DNA from: Diphasiastrum complanatum
Lineage: Eukaryota > Streptophyta > Lycopodiopsida > Lycopodiales > Lycopodiaceae
DNA length: 64,000 nt
Assembly (NCBI GenBank): GCA_029204225.1
Contig: CM055097.1
Span: forward strand, 72,184,206-72,248,205
Direction of reading: 5' to 3'
The position numbers and the translations under genes are program-made. The notes under the pieces were generated by a model. The model worked only from the letters and a program-made list of their open reading frames with translations. It was not told the DNA's origin and ran no database searches. Below are positions 46,132 to 57,869 of this stretch, piece by piece (position 1 is the first letter of the stretch; every line of letters starts with the position of its first letter).

Positions 46132-49030
46132 CAAGCTGCAACATCCAGTGGCAAGAAGAAGCTGTCAAAGATCAAGTGTTTCTTCTGTGGCAAGAAAGAA
46201 CACTATGCATCAAACTGTTTCAAGAAGAAGAACCAATCTATGCAAGCTAACCCTACTAATGAGGATGAGTGTGAGGGTGTTGAGAGTGAAAGAGAGGATT
46301 CATTAATGATGTCTACTTTTTCATCTTCTCATTTTAAGAATGAAGAAGTTTGGTGGATAGATAGTGGGGCTAGTTCCCATATGTCTAGTTCTAGAAACTC
46401 TTTCACTAATCTCATGCCATATCTAGGTGCAAAAAGATTAATCTATACTGCTAATGATGTAGAGTGTAGGATTGAAGGAATAGGTAGTATTCCACTGCAT
46501 GCATCATCATCAAAATCATTTTGCTTACATGATGTACTTTATGTACCTAGATTGACGAAAAATCTCATGAGCGTAGGACAATTGTTTGATAGTGGATTGG
46601 ATATCAAGTTTCAAGTTGACAAGTGTATAATCTCAAGAGAAAATGAAGTTATTGCTAGAGGTCTAGAATTGGTAAGTTGTCCAAACTAGATTCTAGGGAG
46701 AGTGCTAACATTTCAGATATTGCTTATGAGACCAAGGTTCTTCAGGAGGATCTGTGGCATAAGAGATTGGGACATCCCAATTTTAAAGCCATGCAATCTA
46801 TGGTCAAGGAAGGAAAAGTTTTGGACTACCAAAGACACTGTCAAAAGAGATTTTACCTTGTGAAGCTTGTGTGGTGGCAAAATCACACAGAAGGCCTTTT
46901 CCTAGATCAAGTATCAAGACAAAGCAACCATTTGAACTCATGCACTCTGATGATCATTTCTCATCAACTAAGAGCAAAGGAGGAGCAAATTGCTTTGTCT
47001 CCTTTGTAGATGATTATACAAGATATTCTTGGATCTATATATTGTCTTCAAAAGCCATGGTTTATGATGTTTTTCTTACTTTTAAAGCTTATGTAGAGAA
47101 GCAGTTTCCTTTCAAGTTAAAAGCTTTAATAAGTGATAGTGGAGGAGAGTACACTTCCAATAAATTTAAAGACTTTTGTGAGAGAGAGGGTATTCAAAGA
47201 GAATTTTCTTGTTCATATACTCCTCAGCAAAATGGAGTTGCTGAGAGAAAAAATAGAACTTTGTGTGAATGTGCAAAAGCCATTAGGCTAGAAGCTTCTC
47301 TGCCTAAAGAATTTTGGGGAGAGGCAGTTCCATGTGCAAACTATCTTTGTAATAGACTTTCAAATCTTGCAATAGGAGGAAAGAGACCATTTGAGATGTT
47401 GTATAAGAAAAAGCCTAAGGTAGATCATCTTAGGATTTTTGGCTATGTATGCTTTGTGCATGTGCCTCTAGAAACTAGGAAGAAGGAAGAATTTTTGTAG
47501 GATATGCATCCACTAAAAAAACATACAAGATTTATTTGCCCTCTACTAACAAGAATGTTGTTAGTAGAGATGTGATCTTCCATGAAGATCAGAAGGTTAA
47601 CTTGGATGATGCACGAATCAAAGAGACTCATGCAAGATCAATGATCAATCTTGATGTTGTTCAAGAAGAGGTGAGGCCGAGGCTTGAAGAGGAGCAAATT
47701 CAAGCTACCACACCAAGAAGATCTACACGAGCAAGATCTGAACCAAGGAGGCTCACATATGATGAAGAAGGAAGGCAAGTGGAAGGTGAAACTTCCTATT
47801 ATGCAATTTTTATATCAGATGAAGAGCCTAAGGAGCTTTTCAATCCAAGGAGTGGGTTGAAGCAATGACCCAAGAATTTGAAGCCTTGATGTCAATTAAT
47901 ACATGGGAGCTTGTGGGGCCACCAAACAACATGCATGTGATTGGATGTAAGTGGGTATTCAGAATCAAGTAAAATCATGATGGATCAATCAATAAGTATA
48001 AAGCAAGACTTTGTGCCAAAGGCTACTCATAGATCAAAGGTCTTGACTATGAACACACCTTTGCACCAGTTGCAAAGATGGTAACAATTCGAATACTCAT
48101 CTCTCTTGCATGTTTTCACAACTGGAGTATGTTCCAGCTTGATGTTTCTAATGCAATTCTTAATGGTTATGGAGTAGCCTCCAGGTTTTGTGAGGGAAGG
48201 TGATGAACCAATAGTTTGTCTTTTGTTCAAAAGTCTGTATGGACTGAAACAGGCACCAAGGTCTTGGTATGCAAGCTCAACTCCTATCTCATATCGTTGG
48301 ATTTTGTCTAAGTGAATATTTTGTCTTTGTGGAAATAATGAGAAGTTAGTTGAAGAAACTAAGCATGCATTTGGTACTGAGTTTAAGATGCAGGAATTAG
48401 GAGTTCTTCACTATATTTTAGGCCTTGAAATAGATTTTTGGAAAGGTCGTGCATTTATAAACCAAAGTAGATATGCACCTTCCATGCTCAGGAAATTCCA
48501 TATGGAAAATTGTAAAGGCATAGATACACTTGTGGAGCACACTGTAAAAGTCCAATGAAAGATGATGAAAAATCCTTTGAGGACATCACTCTTTATAGGA
48601 GTGTTATTGGCTCACTTATTTGGTTAACAATGACTAGGCCTGATCTAAGCTTTTGTGTTCATAAACTAAGTCAACACATGCAGGCTATATCATTGGAAGT
48701 TGGCTAAAAGAGTCTTGAGGTATATATCTCTACCTTGGATTATGGATTATGGATTACTTTGATTGCTTTTTCAGATTCAGATTTTGCAGGATACAGGTTG
48801 GATAGAAAATCCACAAGTGCTTACACTATATTTCTGGGAGGAAACTTGGTTTCTTGGCTATCAAAGAAGTAGGCAACTATTTCCTTATCATCTTGTGAAG
48901 TTGAATACAAATCTCTTACAACCACAACAAAGGAGGTTTTATGGATCAAAAGGCTACTTTTGGAGCTAAAGTGTTATGTAGATGAAGATCTTCCAATTAT
49001 CAAGAATGACAAAATTTCTGCTACCTGAGA
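46132..49030 (+). pseudogene. Copia F pol: zinc knuckle, PR, IN, RT, RNase H (broken)
   Basis: The knuckle is complete (CFFCGKKEHYASNC). Protease keeps WWIDSGASSHMSSS. Pre-integrase has LWHKRLGHPN. Integrase 46871-47500 keeps VDDYTRYSW, SDSGGEYTSN and QQNGVAERKN. RT from 47870 is full of stops but shows TPLPR-free blocks such as HNWSMFQLDVSNAILNG and GLKQAPRSWYA; the YVDD box is deleted near 48310. RNase H near 48780-48960 is shifted. The sequence joins a truncated 3' LTR without a purine tract. Confidence 0.85.
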
Positions 49031-49032
49031 GC

Positions 49033-49289
49033 AGAAATAGTTTTCTATCATTGATTTTCTCTCTCTACCCGAGAGCAGCCTATTGTTCCCATACTGAACA
49101 CTTAGAATTATTTTTGACATTCAATTCTCATAGTGAGGAGTTATATTTTTCAGTCAGATGTATGCCATTGTGCTCTTGTCTTAGATTTTTCAAGCATACT
49201 GTTCTTTGATCAATCTTGTGCAATCACAACACCTCAATAAGATCATGTAGGGTGTGTGGTGAAGTTCACACATGCTAAAAAACTTCACA
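49033..49289 (+). repeat. 3' LTR of copia F, truncated to its last 257 bp
   Basis: It matches 42002-42252 of the 5' LTR with about 7 percent differences and ends CTTCACA before gypsy sequence resumes. The first 380 bp are deleted together with the purine tract. Confidence 0.85.
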
Positions 49290-50627
49290 AGATTCACTCA
49301 TAACTTTATCGATGTAAATTTGGTGCACGCTAAACCTTTCTACCAGAAAAAGTGAGAAAAATATCGTGTGACAATGACATCAGGAAGTAATTTCGATTTG
49401 ATGGATTTTATTGTTCCTGATGTAGAATTGCACATTCAAGATTATTCTGAAAAACTAGAATTCCATGTTGTTGCATTAGCTAATGTAGATATTGTTCTCG
49501 GGAAACAATGGCATTTTGATAAGAACAAGTCATGGAAAATTGATTTTGTTCAGAAATATTTATCTTTTATGCATGAAAATTCTTTAATTAAGATCAAGGC
49601 TAGTTTAAGTGATGACACTAAAAATGTTAACCCTTATTCTAAACATGAACTTAACTCTATTATGAAGAATTCGAATTTTAAGGTTTATTTATGTTTTCAT
49701 AATGATATCATTTGCTGCATTGATGAAGAACTTAACATAAATGCCATGAATATATCCAGTGAGAATACTACAGAATTTGAAGCCTATAATTAACTTAGGT
49801 AGTAATTCAATGATGTTTTTTTAGACGTTCCTGTAGGTTTACCACCAGAAAGGACAATTGATCATAAAATTGACCTAATACCTGGAGCAATTCCAATCGC
49901 ACAATGTCCTTATAGGATGGGTGCATTGGAAGAGGCTGAGGTAAGTAGGCATTTACATGATTACCTGAAAAAGGGGTGGGTACAACCTAGTAAGTCTCCT
50001 TGGGTATCACCAACGGTTTTGGTTGCCAAGAAGGATGGGACTATAAGGTTTTGCGTCGACTATAAGAAATTGAACAAGGTAACCGTTAAGAATAGATATC
50101 CACTATCGCAAATGGATGATCTAATAGACTACCTCGGTGGTGTTGGGTACTTTACCAAGATAGATCTAAGATCGGGATACGCATTAAGGTAGAAGATATA
50201 CCAAAAATTAGGTTTTGAACTCGCTTTGGTCACTAGAAATTTTTGGTGTTGCCTTTTGGTTTGACCAATGCACCGGCGACTTTCCAACAGAGGATGAATG
50301 ATTTGTTTAGGCCATATTTAGGAAGATTCGTAGTGGTATTCTTAGATGATATCCTAGTGTTCAGTAAGACTTTGGCGGAACGTAAAGAGCATTTTAGGAT
50401 TGTCTTGGACATTCTAAAAAGGGAAAAGCTTTTTGCCAAGGAGTCTAAGTGTGACTTTTTTGCTAAGGAATTGTCCTACTTGGGACATAAGATTTTTGAA
50501 CGGGGAGTGGAGATTGAGGTCGATCGTATCCAGAGGCTTATTGATTGGCCTATTCTCACCACAGTTCAAAAAATCAAGTCTTTTTTGGGGTTTGTAGGAT
50601 TTTTCCATTGGAATATTCCTTGTGAAG
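49290..50627 (+). pseudogene. Gypsy E: protease end and reverse transcriptase
   Basis: After element F the gypsy frame resumes with the protease C-terminus (GSNFDLMDFIVPDVELHI, VDIVLGKQWHFD). RT follows from about 49830: [57 protein letters not shown], then after a stop PFGLTNAPATFQQRMND and the catalytic VVFLDDILVFSK. It ends at SFLGFVGFFHWNI near 50620. RNase H and integrase are missing because the junction duplication starts at 50628. Confidence 0.85.
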
Positions 50628-50712
50628 ATTATTAAAATATTATCTTCCTATCTTGAGTTTGGGGTCATGTCCATGATAATTTCCACTAGATTCATGTTGT
50701 ACATATAAGGAG
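50628..50712 (+). repeat. Second copy of the gypsy E protease flank next to the copia LTR
   Basis: This 85-bp stretch repeats 41528-41615 (shared blocks ATTATTAAAATATTA and GGCCATGTCCATG, here GGTCATGTCCATG) and is followed by the same LTR at the same position. It is therefore a duplicated junction, not an independent insertion. Confidence 0.85.
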
Positions 50713-51345
50713 TGTGAATTGAGCACATATCCTTCTAGTGTAGCTCAGATTTGAGTTAGATAGGTTCAATTATGATGACATGCAGATGTTTTGATAGCAT
50801 GCAAAGTCTTACTGTATGCATGCAAGCCACATGCAATCAGTGCATGCAACATGCAAAGTAGTTTCTGTGATCTACACATGTCTAGGCAATTTTATGAGTT
50901 GACATGCAATTCATGCACCATACATGCATGCAGTTACACATGTGGATCTCTGGTAGGTGAATTAGTTCAGTTAAGTGGACTTTCCATGCAAATGCACTGT
51001 AGGAATTCGAGTCTCTCTCATGTAGGGAAAGCTGGACATGTTTTGCCATATTGTGAATATTGAGATTTTGGTGTTCTGGACTCATTCTCTCTCTACCCAG
51101 GTTTTCTATGTATGATTTTCTCTCTCTACCCGAGAGCAGCCTCTTTTTCCCATACTGAACACTTAGAATTATTTCTGAAATTCATTTCTCATAGTGAAAA
51201 GTTAGATTTTTTTATCAGATGTATGCCATTGTGCTCTTGCCCTAGATTTTTTAATATTATTGTTATTTGATCAATCTTGTGCAATCACGACACAAAAGAT
51301 CCTATAGGGTGTGTGGTGAAGTTCACATGTGCTAAAAACTTCACA
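50713..51345 (+). repeat. 5' LTR of copia H (633 bp)
   Basis: From TGTGAATTGAGCACATATCC to ACTTCACA, with the primer site directly after. It is the counterpart of the LTR at 41616-42252. Confidence 0.9.
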
Positions 51346-51986
51346 TGGTATCAGAGCTTCATGCTTTGAAGAGGTGAGGGTGTATACATCAGATCAGCAA
51401 TGTTTTTGCTTGCAGGAACTTGGATTTCGGAGAAGGATTCAAACTCATTGAGAAACAAGCAATCTGTGGATCAAATCAAGGCTGATCTGATCCAACGGAG
51501 CTCTGTACGGACATAGACTCACACGTGTGAAATCAGCCCTCATTAATGAGCGCTACTTCTCAAGTGATACAAATTTGATGTTCTATAGCTTGTTGGATAG
51601 GTATTGGAGAGTAGAATGTGTTGCTCTTATTTTTAAGTCGATTTCATTTGTTTTTAAAAGAGTTTTAGGCAATCAGAGAGTTTGAGAGAGTACTCAACTC
51701 GTGGGATATGCCAAAGTGAACACACATCTGTCTTTTCCACCATTTTTCATCAATTTTCACTGTCAATCAAGTAGGATTGGATAGAAGTGAGTGTTATGAG
51801 GTCTTAGACTTTTCATTTCACACATATTACTGTGTTTAAGCTGAAAGTAAGTTCCTAGAAAGTTTATCAGTACATTGAATGACTTCTTGCTTGCATGTGT
51901 TCTTTTGTGACTGAAGCAAGATCCAAATTCAAGATAGATTGATCGAGAATTTGTTCTCACATCTGTTGCTAGATTTCATAGGTTGG
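51346..51986 (+). other. Primer binding site and leader of copia H
   Basis: TGGTATCAGAGC at 51346-51357, then the same leader as in F with TCACACGTGTGA at 51519-51530. Gypsy I interrupts it after GTTGG (51982-51986) and the leader resumes at 57774. Confidence 0.85.
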
Positions 51987-52722
51987 TGCAGTAGGTTTCT
52001 TTCCTTGCCTAACCTGAATCCAAGATCTAGTCAATCTAGCATCAAAGAGACGAAGTTAGTTGTCACGCGGAGGTTCATTCCCATGAGAGCGATAGTATAG
52101 TTCAGATTTCAACATGAATGGAGGATCTACATCTAACACTAACATCCATTAACACTACATCCACTAACCCTACTTCCATTAACCCTAAATCCACAACAAT
52201 GATAGAAACTCACTCTTCTCTCTCTCTCCCTTTCTCTCTCACAAAAAGCATAAGAAATAGCAATCCCAATAATGATCAGATCCAACAATTAGCAAAATCC
52301 AAAGAAAGCATGAGAAATGGAGGAAAAGTGATCAATCCATTTCTAAAAAGAACCAATCTGCTTTATTGAAATGAGGAAATGAACATGAGGAACAACTTGA
52401 GTTGGTCCCTTTTTATAGTAGAGAGGAGGATCCTGGCGTCTGAATCCTATTGGTCCAGTCTTGCCTCTCTTTTTATTCAAATTTAAAAATGCGTGGGAAC
52501 CTTCAAAATTGGAGGAAAACCCAACTTTATTCACTAACTTGACATTTAGGCCCTGTGACATTAAAAGTCCCGCAAAAAGGCCTAAAGTCCTTTATTAACT
52601 TTTAACTAATCAATCAAATAACTATGTGATCATTGGGTTGGACTTATACAAGCAGGATGCCAAATTTCTCTCACTTATTAACTAGAGTTAGGGTTGCCTT
52701 GGGATCCGCAAACCCTCCAACA
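51987..52722 (-). repeat. 3' LTR of gypsy I (736 bp)
   Basis: The minus strand starts TGTTGGAGGGTTTGC at 52722 and ends CCTACTGCA at 51987. The purine-rich GGTGGGGGATAT lies directly before it (52723-52736). Confidence 0.85.
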
Positions 52723-52839
52723 ATATCCCCCACCAAAATTGGTGGCGGTCCCATGACACCTGCAATATGCAATTATTGGGGACTTTTATTGGCTTCATGC
52801 CGAATCTTAATTAAATGATATTGCACCTTCTCCATAAAG

Positions 52840-55672
52840 TCAAAGGCGTGCAGTATTGAAATCCAAATTATGCGGCAGGAAACAATGGTGGGCTCTGGCA
52901 ATCCACTTGGAATTTGTCCATGAAGTGAAGCGGGATTCCCAAGAGTTTCCCATCATAGCCGCATGGAAATACAATCGAACAATCGGCAGCTGATCTTTGA
53001 TTTGCTCTGAGGCCATCAGCTTATTTGGATCAAATGCCAGGGTAGGAAGGCAATCATTCGATTTGGTTGCCACTGACGCCAACAGAGTTAGATCTTTTGC
53101 AAACATTGCCGATCATCGCACTATTGGATCCGGAGAGTGGACATACTCTCTCTGATATGCTTGTAAGGCCCGGTGGAAATCCACCGAAATATTCCAGCTG
53201 TAAGGCTGGTGAATGATTGGCCAATTGGGCATATGGATGGTGACTTTATCCATAGCCAATCCCAAATCTTTTCATTTTTGTTTTCGCGACATTGGCACGT
53301 AATAAGGATCTACCCACAACTGGTGAGGGCTGGCGATGTAACTCCTAATTGATTCCAGATTTTTCTCAAAAATCGTGATTCTCCATGCCGGTTGCTCTCT
53401 CAGTGTAGGTATTTTGTCCAATTCTTTGCCGGCCTCAATCTCAGAGGTCTTAAATTTGAGAACCCATCCACCACGCGAGGACTCATGTGGATGCTGCTTT
53501 AAGAAGGTCTGGATCTGGTCCTCGACGTTGATGGGCCTTCTGAATAAATGGCCTGTCCTTGATGAGGATGGACCTGCTTGTACTGCCGGTATAGTTGGCG
53601 GTTGATCTGCTAAATCTGGAGCTCCCCCCTGGTCCATGCTCAAATCAACCCCTGTATCCATCTGTATAACTTCTTGGCGCGAAGGGGAGAATTGCGGCAT
53701 GACCGGGATGGAGATTTGTGGTCCGGCTTCCAACACTTGAACGACGGCTTTTTCGTAGGCGTTGATGGTCTCTTTTGCCTTTTTCAACTCGGTTGAAGCT
53801 GTTCCTTTGAACCTATCAAAGCGGCCTTGGAATCCCTGAAGGGCCACTTTGTATGTTTCCACTTTCTTGAACAAATATGCAATCTCCATCGGTGTGACCG
53901 GATGATCGGGTATTTGTGTTTGCAAATACGCATCACGCTCAAGGGTGGTTGCATCCAATTCACCTTGAAGCCATGTGCGATCTTGTTCGGTCATTTGTAA
54001 TTGCCCTTTTAGCAGCTGCACCTGTTGCTTGGCATCTTGCACTACCTTATCTACTTGATCCTATGCGGTTGTCAGGGCATTTTGCAGGGAGTTGATGTAG
54101 GTTTCCAAGCGATCAGCTTGTTGTTGGGCCAATGTCTTTTCGCTTTCAGCCTTTTCTTCATGTTGCTTGGCTATCTTCACCTCTCAATCCAACTGCACAA
54201 TTTTTTGGCTGATCAGAGTGTTTTCAGATCCTAAAACAGAGATCCTCAGTTCCATTTCCTTTTTTTTTATCCAACATAGACTGGATCACTTGCCCAAGGC
54301 TTGAAACTAACCCGAGAGCATCACCAGAATCGACAGTCATGGAGGTGGCAGCAGCAGGAGACCCTGATGGTACTGTCCATGGTAGGCGTGGAGTAGGTGC
54401 CAAAGTCCCTTCTTCTTCAAAAATATCCTCGTCTTCAAACCCTTCAGGCACCGTGGCGTCGAACTACTTTGGTGACTTGACAGTTGTGTCGACCCAAAGT
54501 GTGGCTGGGCTACCTTGTGTGGGTGGTTGCTGACTGGCATCTTCGACACCAACAGTAGCTTCATGGATATGCTCGAATCCTCTTCCACGGGATTGGGGTT
54601 CAAAGGGTTCTGGGCTCTGGGGCATTTCAAAAATTTTGGTGGCCCCAAGGGGGTAGGAATCATCAAACATATCCATGAAGAACTGTGTGTTGGGTGAGGT
54701 TGCTTTAGTGTGTGGGGGTGAGGCGGCCTGGACAGCTGTGATGGGAATGGTAGGCCCAATGGTCACAAACCGTCCTTGTATGGGAGCAGAGGCTAGGGGA
54801 ATGGCAAGTTTAGTGTGAACAACAGCAGGGGGTGGAAGCGTAGCTGACGAGGTATGCCTAGTACGACGTCGTGAGGTGGAAGGCGAGTCAGGAATTACGA
54901 TCTCACTGCATGGACGACGATGACTATGAGAACTTGAGGCCTGGTGAGGGGACTCGGCTGGTGCTTCTTCGTAAATGGAAAGCACAGAATCCAGATGAAA
55001 GCCATGGATTCTGTTTTGTAAGTGAGAAGCGGCTAAGAGGGACAATAGAGAGCCAACGACGAACTGCTGCTTTGTATTGGCCTTAATAGCTCGCTTGAGC
55101 TCACCAGAAACAGTCTTGAACCAGTTATATGGTTCAAGAGGGGCTTTGGCCAACTTGATGTGGGACTCCACTATCCTGTGAAGGATTTAAGATGTGATGT
55201 GGTCTTTCCTGAGGTTGCCAACCATCAGGAAATGATTCAACAATTGGGCAGTGGCGTGGATGGAAGGTTCAGTGATGGCTTCCAAAAGGTAACCATCATT
55301 AGTCCAATGCAGATCGTTGGTGAGGTCAATGTATGGCTTGATGACCTATTTGGCGTGCTTGTGATCGGGTGAGATTCCTATAGCTGCAAGTGCGGCCTCA
55401 TTGACGTGCACCTTGTGTATGGCTCCTTGGAAGGTGATGTAAAACTTGGATTTCTCTTCCTACCACGTACTGAAGGCAAGAGTGATGAAATCCATATTGA
55501 TGCGTCCCGAAAAGGCTCTCTCATGAATACCCATTGCAGTAAGTAGAGGCTCCGCAAGGGTCATCCACTGAGTGACCATGCTTGTGCTAGGAAGAATCAT
55601 GATGTCCGTTGCAGATGGGACATCACAATGGATAGTATAGCGCGGAGACTAGGAAGTATCGGTAGAAGACAT
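52840..55672 (-). pseudogene. Gypsy I ORF downstream of pol, about 940 codons
   Basis: From ATG 55672 (MSSTDTS, then TAG) the reading passes at least five stops and one frameshift at an A/T run near 54260, but the coding sense is continuous to 52840. N-terminal third: globular, with NMDFITLAF, HVNEAALAAIGIS and LNHFLMVGNL, resembling ORFs of Athila-like elements. Middle: Pro/Ser-rich and probably disordered (54950-54300). Then a long heptad-like stretch (QDAKQQVQLLKGQLQMTEQD, ELKKAKETINAYEKAV) that should form a coiled coil. C-terminal third: globular, with RPINVEDQIQTFLKQHPHES and HQLWVDPYYVP. No transmembrane segment is evident, so an envelope role is not supported by what I see. Function unknown. 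Confidence 0.7.
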
Positions 55673-56490
55673 GATGATCAGAAAAGAATTATAACCGCGT
55701 GAGAATGTATCAGAAGGCAATGCAAGAAATTTGAAAGGCTTTGGTCGCAAGAAAAATTTGCAAGAGCTTCGCTAGCACAAGTGAGGAATGAATCCAATTG
55801 AGCCAACTTATAGGTGAATTTGGTGGGTCCATTATACTGAATAGTAGTTGGGCTGATCAATTCTGAACAAAAATTTGCAGGCATGTACAGTATTGTAAAA
55901 ATAGGCTATAAAAATCTCGGCGAAGGTTTCTAGGGACCTGAACCTATTAGGCAAACGTTTTCCAGGGCTGGCAAAGGATGAACCTTCGCCCAAGAGGGTC
56001 CTTCGCCCAGGTACTGTCAAAAATGCTTTTTTCCACAATCTGAACCTATTGACAACCTAATTTTGACAATTTAAGATCATCTAGCAGGTCGACGAAGATT
56101 CATAATGATGTTATGATGCTCGGCGAAGGTTCCCAAAATGGCATATCACTGAACATTCGTCTGACTCAAAAATTTAATTTTCTTTTGTCAGAAACCTTCG
56201 CCCACCTCAATTTAGATAAATCAAGGGTGGATGTACGGTCTGAGAGCTCAGCAAAGGTTTCTGATACTGTATTGGCCAAATCGACCCAAAACAGTGGTTT
56301 TCTAAGTCATTTTCCATAAAAATACCGTGTTTCTGTTTTCTTATGCTGATGACTTCTTGACTTTTGCTCATCAGTTTTTTCTTATTTTTTTATTTTTTTC
56401 TTTTTTCAACTGTCTTTTTCCAAAAAAAGTCAGCAAAGTATATACTGAAAACAAAAAATTGAAAACAGATAAAATGAAAAAATATATTGA
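55673..56490. other. Spacer between pol and the extra ORF of gypsy I, with repeated GGCGAAGGTT boxes
   Basis: Six copies of CGGCGAAGGTTTC or its inverse occur at about 55917, 55981, 56000, 56121, 56191 and 56247. No coding region is supported here. Confidence 0.7.
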
Positions 56491-56492
56491 GA

Positions 56493-57400
56493 TTAGGATT
56501 GCTGAAGTGGCGGAGCAGGCTGCCAAAACTTGCGTAATCGGCTGTCATTTATCGGAGTATCAAATCGTTTCCCATCCAAGTGCTCAAGAATTACTGCGCC
56601 ATAGTTCAGGATTTCCTTCACTTTATACGGGCCTTCCCCAGTAAACTTCAACTTACCCTTGATCAGCTTGGTTTTGTACGTCAATGCAAGATCTCCTACT
56701 TCTAGATCTTTTTTATGCAATCGCCGATCGTGCCATGCCTTGCGGCGGGCTTTCTCTGCTGCTAAGGCATGAACTGCCATCAATCGGGTTTCACATAATT
56801 TGTGCAACGCATCGTGGCGAAGTTGTAAAGACTGATCATCATTTATTTAATCATTCCGTTGCTGCTATGCGTAAAGATGAGATTAAAAATTCAATTGGCA
56901 TAACAACATCTTGACCATAAACCAGTTGAAAAGGTGTTTGATTTGTACTATTTTTGTAAGCGGTTGTGAATGCCCATAATGCTACATACAGTTTATGTTC
57001 CCAATCAGACCAACTCGCTTCAGCTGTCTTTGTCATAATGGTGCAGAGAATCTTATTGGAAGATTCAGCTTGGCCATTCCCTCTGGGATAATAGGGAGTA
57101 CTAAATCTATGTATAACAAAAAAATCTTCCAGTAAACACTTTATTGTTTGATTAACAAAGTGTGTCCCGATCACTGACAATTTTGATCGGACATCCAAAT
57201 CTGACTATAATATTTTCATATAGAAACTTAGCTGTAGATTTCGCATCAACTACTTTGATAGCCTTGGCTTCAACCCACTTGGTCATATAATCAGTTGCGA
57301 CGATAATGTATCGGGCCTGAGATCCTTGAGTAGCGGGCTGAATAGGACCAACATAATCCAGTCCCCAAGTACAGAATGTCTATGTCTTCACGTTCCAATA
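56493..57400 (-). pseudogene. Gypsy I integrase
   Basis: From about 57400 the minus strand encodes DYVGPIQPATQGSQARYII and MTKWVEAKAIKVVDA, then YYPRGNGQAESSNKIL with the catalytic glutamate, and after a shift the C-terminal GPYKVKEILNYGAVILEHLD. The second aspartate block reads SVIGTHFVNQ in one frame and SDRDTHF in another, so a frameshift sits at the core. No chromodomain is seen. Confidence 0.85.
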
Positions 57401-57618
57401 ACAATCATTCTAATTAGTCAGTTAATCAGCTGTCAAGCAATCTTGTAAATGTAAAGCTAGAATAATACAAGATCTTCCAGTTGTTATAAATGTAAATGAG
57501 CGATTGAAGTTTTTATAAGTGTCAAGAAGTCATAAATCATCTGAATAAAATTTTATGTGTCCTTATAAAGCGTAGGCCACCAACAACCAGATTGCAAAAG
57601 TTTGCGAACAATAATATC

Positions 57619-57773
57619 TCCCGCAAAAAGGCCTAAAGTCCTTTATTAACTTTTAACTAATCAATCAAATAACTATGTGATCATTGGGTTGGACTTATAC
57701 ATGCAGGGTGCCAAATCCCTCTCACTTATTAACTAGGGTTAGGGTTGTCTTGGGATCTGCAAACCCTCCAATA
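57619..57773 (-). repeat. 5' LTR of gypsy I, only 155 bp left
   Basis: It matches 52568-52722 almost base for base. The outer dinucleotide is mutated (TA for TG on the minus strand). The inner part with primer site is deleted. Confidence 0.85.
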
Positions 57774-57869
57774 GTTGGATCAACATCTGTGTTAGATCCT
57801 AGATTGAGATAGCAAGCAACATCCTTTCAACTCCATTTTCTCTCATTACTAGAATTTCTCACCAAGAAG

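Larger units (their letters stand above)
51987..57773 (-). mobile_element. Gypsy element I (Tat/Athila-like), nested in copia H
   Basis: A 5-bp target duplication GTTGG flanks it (51982-51986 and 57774-57778), and copia F shows the uninterrupted site. Left LTR is full length; the right LTR keeps only 155 bp. In minus-strand order it has integrase, a spacer and a long ORF downstream of pol, then purine tract and LTR. An ORF between pol and the 3' LTR is known from Tat and Athila lineages. Gag, protease, RT and RNase H are deleted. Confidence 0.85.

Noticed and set aside
41616-49289. Target-site duplication for copia F
   Set aside because: The five bases before the 5' LTR (AGGCA) and after the 3' LTR (AGATT) do not match, so decay or recombination has removed any duplication.
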